This document shows, one piece after another, positions 57,300-64,000 of a stretch of DNA of 64,000 bases (positions are counted from its first letter, which is position 1; every line of letters starts with the position of its first letter). Source of the DNA: Antennarius striatus (Eukaryota > Chordata > Actinopteri > Lophiiformes > Antennariidae); the NCBI RefSeq assembly GCF_040054535.1, contig NC_090781.1, positions 9,489,982 through 9,553,981 of the forward strand, read 5' to 3'. The notes under the pieces were generated by a model. The model was given only the letters and a program-made list of their open reading frames with translations. It did not search any database and was not told the DNA's origin. The translations under genes were made by a program, and so were the position numbers.

Positions 57300-60200
57300 T
57301 CAACCCCGTGCTGACCTCGCCACCTCCCCCCCGCTCCTCCTGAGAGAGTCATTGTACCCCCTGATGGCACGGGGCATGAAGGAGGACCTCAGCCTCTCTG
57401 TGGAGGCGCTGTGTGACAGCAGTCTGCCGCTGAAGGTGCTTCTCTGCTGGGAGAAGGTGGTGTGTAGGGGGTGCCTGGTGTTGTTCATGATGGCCTTAAT
57501 TTTAGACATGGTCCTGCTCTCCAGAAGCATATCCACAGAGTCCAGGCTCAGCCCGACCACTGAGCCCGCTCTACGGATGAGTCTGTTCAGATGGTCCATA
57601 TCTCTTTTCCTGGCCCCCCCACCCCAACACACAATGGCGTATGACAGCACACTGGAGACTACGGACTGATAGAACATGAAAAGGAGCTTAGGACAGATGT
57701 TGAAGGAGGCCAGCCTCCTTAGGAAGTACATCCTGCTCTGCCCCTTCTTGTACACACAGTTGGAGTTGAGTGACCAGTCCAGTCTGCTGTCTAGCTGCAG
57801 TCCCAAGTACTTATAGTTTTCTACCACCTCCACCTCACTGCCTTTGATGATCACCGGCTGTGGAGAGGGAGGTGCCCGCCGGAAATCCAGAACCATCTCC
57901 TTTGTCTTGGAGACGTTGAGCTGGAGCTGGTTCTGTTGGCACCACTCCACGAAGTCAGCCACCAATGCCCTGTACCCCCCCTCATCACCCTCCCGGATAC
58001 AAGCCACTATCGCGGTGTCATCGGAGTACTTCTGTATGTGGCATGTATCCGAGTTGTGCTTGAAGTCTGATGTGTAGAGGGTGAAGAGAATGGGGGATAG
58101 AACGGTCCCCTGTGGCGTCCCCGTGCTGCTGGTCACCATAGAAGACAAACAGTCCCCCATACGGACGTACTGGGGTCTGTCCGTTAGGTAGTCCGTAATC
58201 CAGCTCACGAGGTAGGGGTCCACAGCCATGGAGGTCAGTTTATCCTGCAGGAGCTGGGGCTGGATGGTGTTGAAGGCACTCGAAAAGTCGAAGAAGAGCA
58301 CTCTGACGGCACAGCCCCCGGCGTCCAGGTAGGAGAGTGTGCGGTGGAGGAGGTACATGACAGCATCGTCAACCCCAACCTTGGCCTGATAGGCAAACTG
58401 GAGAGGGTCCATAGCACCTTGCACCTGTGGACGCATGAGCTCCAGGACCAGTCGCTCTAGGGTCTTCATTACGTGGGAGGTATTAGCGACCGGTCGGTGG
58501 TCGTTGAGCTCAGTAGGGCGTCCTTTCTTGGGTACAGGGACAATGCAGGAGGTCTTCCACAGTGACGGGACCCTCCCCAGCCGCAGACTGAGGTTGAACA
58601 ATTGTTGCAGGGGGTCCCCTAGTTCCGAAGCACAGGCTCGGAGGAGTCTTGGGGAGACCTTATCTGGTCCAGCCGCCTTGTAGGGACGGAGCCTCCTCAG
58701 CGTTGTCGTCACCAGGTCTGCAGTGATGATGGTCTCGGTCGTGGTGGGAGCAGGAGGTTGTGGCGAGGTTGGAAGTCCAGTGGTTGAGGTGGGGCCGTTG
58801 AGCTTCGCAGTTCTTGGAGTGGGCTCGGGGGAAGTGGCAGGGGTGGAAGGAGAGGAAGCACAGGAGGAGGGAGCATCAGTGGAGCGGTCTGTAGGGCCAG
58901 GAGAGGCCTGTAGGCCAGGAGAGGTCTGTAGGCCAGGAGAGGCCTGGGACGAGGAGCCGGGAGTGGTGGGGGAGCTGAACCGATTGAAAAAGCTGTTAAG
59001 TTCATTCGCTCGTTCAATATTCCCCTCCACAGTGCTGCGCCCTTTCCCGTGTCCGGTGATGGTTCTCATCCCATTCCAGACCTCCCGCACTTGGTTGCGC
59101 TCCAGCTGCTTCTCCAGCTTCCTCCTGTACGCCTCCTTGGCCTCCCTCAGGCAGAGTCTCACTTCCTTCTGGGCCTTCCTCATCTCCTCCTCGTTCTTGC
59201 TCCTGAACGCCCACTTCTTCCTGTTCAGGACAGCCTTGACTTCCTTGGTTACCCATGGTTTGTTGTTGGGGTAACACCTGATTGTCCTGACAGGGGCCAC
59301 GGTGTCCACACAGAAGTTCATGTAGTCTGTAAAACACTGAGCTGCCCCCTCAATGTCTTCCCCATGTGAGCCCACAATAACATCCCAGTCGGTGGTCTGG
59401 AAGCAATTCCTCAGCATCTCCTCTGCTTCCGGGGACCACCTCCTGACCTGTCGTGTTGTTGCTGGCAGCCGTTTCACCAGTGGGATGTAGGTGGGCTGTA
59501 GGTACACTAGGTTATGGTCTGATTTACCTAGTGGAGGGAGGGGGGTGGCGGTGTATGCCTCCTTAGCATTAGTGTAGAACAGATCGATGGTTCTGTTCTT
59601 CCGTGTGGGACAGTCTACACACTGGTCCATTGTGGGGAGAGATGAGTCCAGAGTGACGTGGTTAAAGTCACCGGTGATGATGACGAGCGCCTCCGGGTGC
59701 CGGGTCCGAAGAGCAGAGGTGGTCCCACAGATGGTCTCTCGTGCCGTCTCAGGGTCCGCCCGTGGAGGGATGTAGACGGCGAGGACAATGACGTGTGAGA
59801 ATTCACGCGCCAGGTAGTAGGGTCTGATGCTAACAGCTGTTAGCTCCAGATCGCGGTTACACAGTGTTGATTTCACCGTCACATGTCCCGGATGGCACCA
59901 TCTATCGTTGGTATAGATGATTAATCCACCTCCTTTCTTCTTTCCGGCGGTGTTCGTGTCCCGGTCCGCTCGTACGGAGGAGAAGCCGGTTAGTCGGACG
60001 TTAGCGTCCAGCACGTCGGCAGTTAGCCACGTCTCTGAGAACACCAACAAGCTGGTCTCCCGGTAGCGCTGTTCAGTCCTGCACAGCGCCGTCAGTTCGT
60101 CCAACTTGTTGGGTAGAGAGTTCACGTTCCCCATGATGACGGAGGGGACGGAGGGCTTGACTCTCCTCCGGTTAGCGGCTCTAGCCGTTAGTCTAGTCCT

Positions 60201-60335
60201 TTCAACTCGACCCGCTCGGCATCCGCGATATCTCCGTCGGAGCTCAGCGGGGATGAGATCGCGTGTTGCGGGGTCTCCTTTGACCCTCATGGACATCAAC
60301 TCCTCCCTGGAGTACACTAGCATATCACTATACAT
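57300..60335 (-). CDS. LINE ORF2: endonuclease and reverse transcriptase
   Basis: 1011 codons from an ATG with no stop. Residues about 65-290 form the apurinic/apyrimidinic endonuclease, with NVNSLPNKLDEL, SETWL, VYIPPR, ITGDFNH and LGKSDHNLVYL. A charged, alanine-rich linker follows (about 345-420), then a Pro/Ser/Thr-rich stretch with a short SPGLQ-type repeat (about 445-540). The reverse transcriptase (about 560-880) has IVPVPKKGRPTELNDHRPVA, FFDFSSAFN, GTPQGTVLSP and the catalytic KYSDDTAIV. The C-terminus includes QLQLNVSKTKEMVLDFRR and YKYLGLQLDSRLDWS. By motif layout this is an L2/CR1-group ORF2. It nicks target DNA and copies the element's RNA at the nick. All key residues I checked are present, so it may still be active or only recently silenced. 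Confidence 0.88.
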   Translation of the reverse strand: MYSDMLVYSREELMSMRVKGDPATRDLIPAELRRRYRGCRAGRVERTRLTARAANRRRVKPSVPSVIMGNVNSLPNKLDELTALCRTEQRYRETSLLVFSETWLTADVLDANVRLTGFSSVRADRDTNTAGKKKGGGLIIYTNDRWCHPGHVTVKSTLCNRDLELTAVSIRPYYLAREFSHVIVLAVYIPPRADPETARETICGTTSALRTRHPEALVIITGDFNHVTLDSSLPTMDQCVDCPTRKNRTIDLFYTNAKEAYTATPLPPLGKSDHNLVYLQPTYIPLVKRLPATTRQVRRWSPEAEEMLRNCFQTTDWDVIVGSHGEDIEGAAQCFTDYMNFCVDTVAPVRTIRCYPNNKPWVTKEVKAVLNRKKWAFRSKNEEEMRKAQKEVRLCLREAKEAYRRKLEKQLERNQVREVWNGMRTITGHGKGRSTVEGNIERANELNSFFNRFSSPTTPGSSSQASPGLQTSPGLQASPGPTDRSTDAPSSCASSPSTPATSPEPTPRTAKLNGPTSTTGLPTSPQPPAPTTTETIITADLVTTTLRRLRPYKAAGPDKVSPRLLRACASELGDPLQQLFNLSLRLGRVPSLWKTSCIVPVPKKGRPTELNDHRPVANTSHVMKTLERLVLELMRPQVQGAMDPLQFAYQAKVGVDDAVMYLLHRTLSYLDAGGCAVRVLFFDFSSAFNTIQPQLLQDKLTSMAVDPYLVSWITDYLTDRPQYVRMGDCLSSMVTSSTGTPQGTVLSPILFTLYTSDFKHNSDTCHIQKYSDDTAIVACIREGDEGGYRALVADFVEWCQQNQLQLNVSKTKEMVLDFRRAPPSPQPVIIKGSEVEVVENYKYLGLQLDSRLDWSLNSNCVYKKGQSRMYFLRRLASFNICPKLLFMFYQSVVSSVLSYAIVCWGGGARKRDMDHLNRLIRRAGSVVGLSLDSVDMLLESRTMSKIKAIMNNTRHPLHTTFSQQRSTFSGRLLSHSASTERLRSSFMPRAIRGYNDSLRRSGGEVARSARG

Positions 60336-60855
60336 TATATAAATTTACGCTAGAAAAATACACGCAGAAACATAGAAAAAAAACGCAAAATTATGCAAAC
60401 AAACTCGCTCTGAGCAGAGGAAACTGCAGCCTGCTCGCGCATGCGCAGAAGAATTATTATTATAATTATTCATTCACTCCTCATTCATACTTGGCGATGG
60501 TAAGCTACATGTGTAGCCACATCGTCTACAGCGCAGATTGGCAACGCAGAATCACTGCATTTTTGTTGATAGTCCCGTCTTTGTTCTTTTTAGAAATAAA
60601 CTTTTCCTCCAAAGGTCCGAGTGGGCTTGCCTTGCTCTCCTGTGTCGCGTCCATCTCTGTTGTCAGTCACCATGCTTTTGACTAATGGCACAGGTACGAA
60701 GTGACGTGCCACTGCAGCCAACGGGTCCCTTAATGGGCCAACTTTAAAATGCTTGCGCATTGACTTGCCACTGGGGATTAATTGCGTTAATTTTTATAGC
60801 GCATTAATTTGCGGTGTAATTAATTAATCGCTAACGTTAAAGTGACAGCCCTAGT

Positions 60856-61879
60856 TTTTAATGAACTCACAGAACATGAAGTGCAATAATGAATACAACA
60901 CATGCAATAGAAAATTATGAACTACAAAGCATCCATACTCGGCACAGCTTTATAATTTTTTTTTAATTTTACGATCAAATTTTTTTTTAAAATTATTTAT
61001 TTATTTTTACCACCTAATTTTCTTGCTATTTTGTTTTTCAGTTAACAATGTTAAACAATGTTGATCCACACTAGAACTGACAAGGCAGTCATTGTGACTG
61101 CTTTCAAAATTTGCAATGTCATAACTTGGTTTAAAAAAAAAATGTACCAATAGGAACCTGACTTCTAAATGTCTGTATATTTTATTCTGACATTGTTGAT
61201 CATTAAAATTTCAGAACACAAAAGAGATCTGAGCGTTACAAACTACAACTACCATAAGCAGTCATTTTGACTGCTCGGACATTATTTTTATATAATTTGG
61301 ATTATCATTAAAATACACAAGAATGAAGCGGTGGAATAGGTAAAAACACATCAGGACACTAAATTAAAACCATCCCCACCTATATATTTGACTAACCTCA
61401 CTTGAGAACCACACAGTGTCACGTTTTAACTCCACCCACTACCTGTCAATCAAGCGCCCAACAAATCATGGCGCTCAATCAATCACGGCGCATCTGCCAG
61501 AATGAATCACGTGAACAATATAGCCTAAGGCATCAGGCTTTTTGTTGCGGTTACCCCTTTCGTCCACATGACCAGGCAGATATGAAAACGCTGGCCAAAG
61601 TGATTTTTTTTTAAATCGCCAGGTATGCATTGTCGTGTGGACGCTGTAACCGAAACTTTTTCTATCCGGGGGGCCTCTCCCTGCAATGAAAACCACTGTG
61701 ACGTTAGTGTGTGTGTGACCCGTATCTACATGTATACACAGAATGGACGGAGTTGAAACTGGCTATTTTCTGACGTATAACAGCACCAAGTCGAAGACGC
61801 GTTGATAAACATGCTTGACAGTTGGATATTTGTTCGTCTGTTTCTTTCTTTATGAGTAATAAAGTTTATACAGTGCGCC
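60856..61879. other. Non-coding stretch, no gene recognised
   Basis: AT-rich to about 61390, then mixed-composition DNA with short ORFs only. gtcattttgactgctcggac and cagtcattgtgactgctttc (about 61086-61280) form a loose repeat pair. Confidence 0.35.
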
Positions 61880-62130
61880 CTCGCGCGATCGTGCATCAAT
61901 GATTGCGGGTTTTTGGTCAGCAGTCACATGATACCGTACGCGCATTCTATTGGCTGACGGCATCCAGAAGTACAATTGTTCCGTCAGTTCGGACTATTGC
62001 GTGATACTTAAGTGCTTTAAACCGTCTATCAAAGTGTTGGAAAAGATAATACAGATAGAAGGTGGTTTAACATCAGTATGGGAAGGGTTCATAAATGTTT
62101 AAATAAATAAGTAAATATAAGATAAATAGA
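61880..62130. repeat. Pogo/Tc1-like repeat (diverged copy)
   Basis: Carries cagtgcgccctcgcgcgatcg, then gcgggtttttggtcagcagtcacatgata and ctgacggcatccagaagt. It is homologous to 17330-17440 and 30685-30795. A further homologous piece (cacaatctcaaattcctcaattgtgtgtgg) resumes at about 62488, beyond a LINE insertion. Confidence 0.5.
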
Positions 62131-62144
62131 TCACAGTCTCCCTT

Positions 62145-62488
62145 AGAGATAAGGTGAGAAACACTGCTGTTCGCGAGGGGCTCAGAGTAGAGCCGCTGCT
62201 CCTTCGCGTGGAAAGGAGTCAGTTGAGGTGGTTTGGGCATCTGGTGCGGATGCCTCCGGGACGCCTCCCTAGGGAGGTGTTTCTGGCACGTCCAGCTGGG
62301 AAGAGACCTCAGGGCAGACCCAGGACCAGGTGGAGGGATTATATCTCAACACTGGGAACGCCTTGGGATCCCTCAGTCAGAGCTGGTGGATGTGGCTGGG
62401 GAAAGGGAAGTTTGGGGCTCCCTGTTGAAGCTGCTGCCCCCGCGACCCGATTCCGGATAAGCGGTGGAAGATGGATGGATGGATGGAT
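62145..62488 (+). pseudogene. LINE 3' end with (ATGG)n tail
   Basis: Frame 1 gives REGLRVEPLLLRVERSQLRW, FGHLVRMPPGRLPREVFLAR and RPQGRPRTRWRDYIS. After a frameshift: LVDVAGEREVWGSLLKLLPPRP and a stop. The tail ccggataagcggtggaag(atgg)n is a common fish LINE 3' end. It is inserted in the pogo-like repeat, whose sequence resumes afterwards. Confidence 0.7.
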
Positions 62489-62499
62489 CACAATCTCAA

Positions 62500-62925
62500 A
62501 TTCCTCAATTGTGTGTGGCTCCTGGAACGCATTGACCGCAAAGACAGAGGATGCACTGTATATTTATTTATTCATTCATTCACGTTCCTCTCCAAAGACC
62601 CTGATGCCAGTTCTGGGTCGAACCGGGATGCGCTGCCTGCTGGTGGGAGAAGTCTGTGATGGGTGTGCATGGTTTATAATACCAATACATTTGTTTTCAT
62701 ATGTTTGCAGTCTGATATTATTGTTTTATTATGGAATTTCCATGGGTTCTCGCTAGTAATGATTGTTTTTTTTATTTAATTGACAAAACATATCTTCTTT
62801 GCACTTACACATCCAAATTCAAACTTTGAAGTAAAAACACGCGTATCCTGCTTCAAAATACATTGGTGTCATAATCAGACCTTAACAATGAAAATTATTA
62901 ACTATTGTGAACGATCCAAAATGCT
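62500..62925. other. Non-coding stretch, no gene recognised
   Basis: Continuation of the pogo-like repeat to about 62570, then AT-rich DNA. No gene is seen. Confidence 0.35.
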
Positions 62926-63545
62926 GTGATGGCTGCGTGCCAGCTGGAGACACTGATGTTATAATGCCCTGATGGTTTGCTTATGGCTCTTATGGCTTTG
63001 GGTTTCATGTGTCCTGAGCAAAGTTCCTTTGTGAGTCACATTAGGAGCTTTCTCTGTGACACCATCTTATTGCTGCACTTCTTGAACAGGATCGAAGCAT
63101 TTTTGGCAGCCAGGTTGACAATATTATGAAACACCACCAATGGCCATCATCATATTTGAGCTTACACTGAATATTTCCTCCCTATTTGATCAAGCACATC
63201 TACTCCAACCTTGGTTCTGTTGTGGTACTGTATGTAACAGTCTCCAGTTTAGTCTTGTGGCCACTTGTGATGTTGACAGCTGTGTGGATTGTGATTAGAA
63301 TGGACAAATTTTTCATTGGTTACAATTGATAGACATTTCAGCACGTCTTTAGTGTGCAGGGCCCTTTGCTCCTCTACAGATGGAGGAAGCTCTTGTCTAT
63401 TCTTATTTACTGGATCAACCAGGCTGGTTTTCTGGGCCTTTAGTGCCTTCAAAAGTTCAAGAGAGGTCAATAAGTTATCAGTGGTGATATTTCCCCCCTC
63501 AACAAGTTACCTGTGTTGAATGGGGTTAATGTCAGTGTTTGTGAG
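62926..63545 (-). pseudogene. piggyBac transposase remnant
   Basis: The minus strand gives GGNITTDNLLTSLELLKAL (a catalytic-Asp region of the TTDN type), then VDPVNKNRQELPPSVEEQRAL. After a break come NRTKVGVDVLDQIGRKYSV and HNIVNLAAKNASILFKKCSN. This order matches the second half of piggyBac transposases. At least two frame breaks and a stop show it is dead. The N-terminal half is missing or unrecognisable. Confidence 0.7.
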
Positions 63546-63629
63546 CCACAAGCAAAACAACTTGTAACAGCAGTGTCTCCAGCTGGCTGGTAGCCATATT
63601 CATTATGGTTAATAATTTGTATTATTAAT

Positions 63630-63735
63630 AATAATAATAATAATAATAATCCACCTTTAATAGTCCACACAATGGGGAAATTATGTTTTCCTCTCCAGTT
63701 TTTTGTACATGCATATATATATATGTGTTAGTCAG
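63630..63735. repeat. (ATA)n and (TA)n microsatellites
   Basis: An aataataat run at about 63630-63650 and tatatata at about 63711-63724. Confidence 0.85.
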
Positions 63736-63756
63736 CACACACACACAAACATTGTA

Positions 63757-64000
63757 TACAGGCCCCTGAACACAACACACACTAGGGGCCTGTAGGCATG
63801 CAGTTAATAACGAGTACAGGGAGGTGGAGGGACGGGTCGCAGCTTCGGGGGTGCGCCCCAATGAGCAGCTTGTGGGGGGGACTGCGCCTTGCTCAAGGGC
63901 GCCTCGGCAGTGGCTGGGAGGTGAGCTGACACCTCCAACTGTCAGCTCACACTCCGAAGATGTCTGGCTGGAGCGGGAATCGAACCGCCGATGGCTGGGC
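63757..64000 (-). mobile_element. tRNA-like SINE (second family), cut by window end
   Basis: Same family as 49780-50042: gagcagcttgt, cttgctcaagggcgcctcgg, gagctgacacctccaactgtcagctcac and gcgggaatcgaaccgccgat. It reads head to tail on the minus strand and runs off the end of the window. Its tail holds the inverted pair tacaggcccc/ggggcctgta (63757-63796). Confidence 0.65.

Larger units (their letters stand above)
56849..60450 (-). mobile_element. L2-like LINE, nearly complete
   Basis: Minus strand. There is a short 5' leader (about 60336-60450), one long ORF2 (57300-60335), and a 3' UTR with (TA)n and ataaa repeats. It ends in tttcctccgggattaataaagtatctatc... The aataaagt(atct)n tail is typical of fish L2/CR1-type LINEs. 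The two MITE arms on either side mark the insertion point. No ORF1 is seen, so the 5' end may be truncated. Confidence 0.8.
56698..60855. mobile_element. MITE-like repeat split by a LINE insertion
   Basis: The left arm (56698-56848) and right arm (about 60455-60855) are homologous to parts of 42823-43572. The right arm ends tgacagcccta, inverse to tagtgctgtca at 42823. The LINE at 56849-60450 sits between them. Confidence 0.5.

Overview
The window looks like teleost fish nuclear DNA. It has spliced class C chemosensory receptor genes of the V2R/OlfC type, and it is packed with fish-style repeats: a Gypsy LTR retrotransposon, Rex1-like and L2-like LINEs, tRNA-like SINEs, hAT, Harbinger and piggyBac remnants, and long (TA), (CA), (GA) and (GT) microsatellites. 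I cannot name the species. No prokaryotic feature is present.

Positions 1-42715 are a tandem triplication. Each unit (1-17617, 17618-30967, 30968-42715) carries, in order: a decayed hAT transposase fragment (minus), the 3' half of a Rex1-like LINE (minus), an L2-like LINE inserted into it (plus), the 5' part of the Rex1-like LINE with a nested SINE (lost from unit 1), a conserved upstream block of about 0.7 kb, and one OlfC-type receptor gene (plus). Unit 1 also has a young 8.1-kb Gypsy element inserted in its Rex1 fragment. The three genes (12936-17171, 26237-30491, 38452-42698) each assemble from eight exons into an 862-codon open frame. They carry two introns not seen in the fourth gene, and a GC-AG intron that I infer from alignment.

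Positions 42716-50640 hold MITE-like repeats, a diverged echo of the tandem unit, a Harbinger-like element, LINE 3' fragments and SINEs. Positions 50709-53915 are a fourth, more divergent OlfC-type gene with the classic six-exon structure (844 codons).

Positions 54000-64000 are gene-poor. They hold a near-intact LINE with a 1011-aa endonuclease/reverse transcriptase ORF (57300-60335, minus) nested in an older MITE, a Tx1-like LINE fragment, another LINE 3' end, a piggyBac transposase remnant and SINE copies.

The four receptors are predicted plasma-membrane GPCRs of olfactory neurons. They share an extracellular Venus-flytrap domain, a nine-cysteine linker and seven membrane helices. The mobile elements supply most of the remaining sequence and appear to have shaped the differences between the three units. 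All family names come from reading translated motifs by eye; no database search was run.
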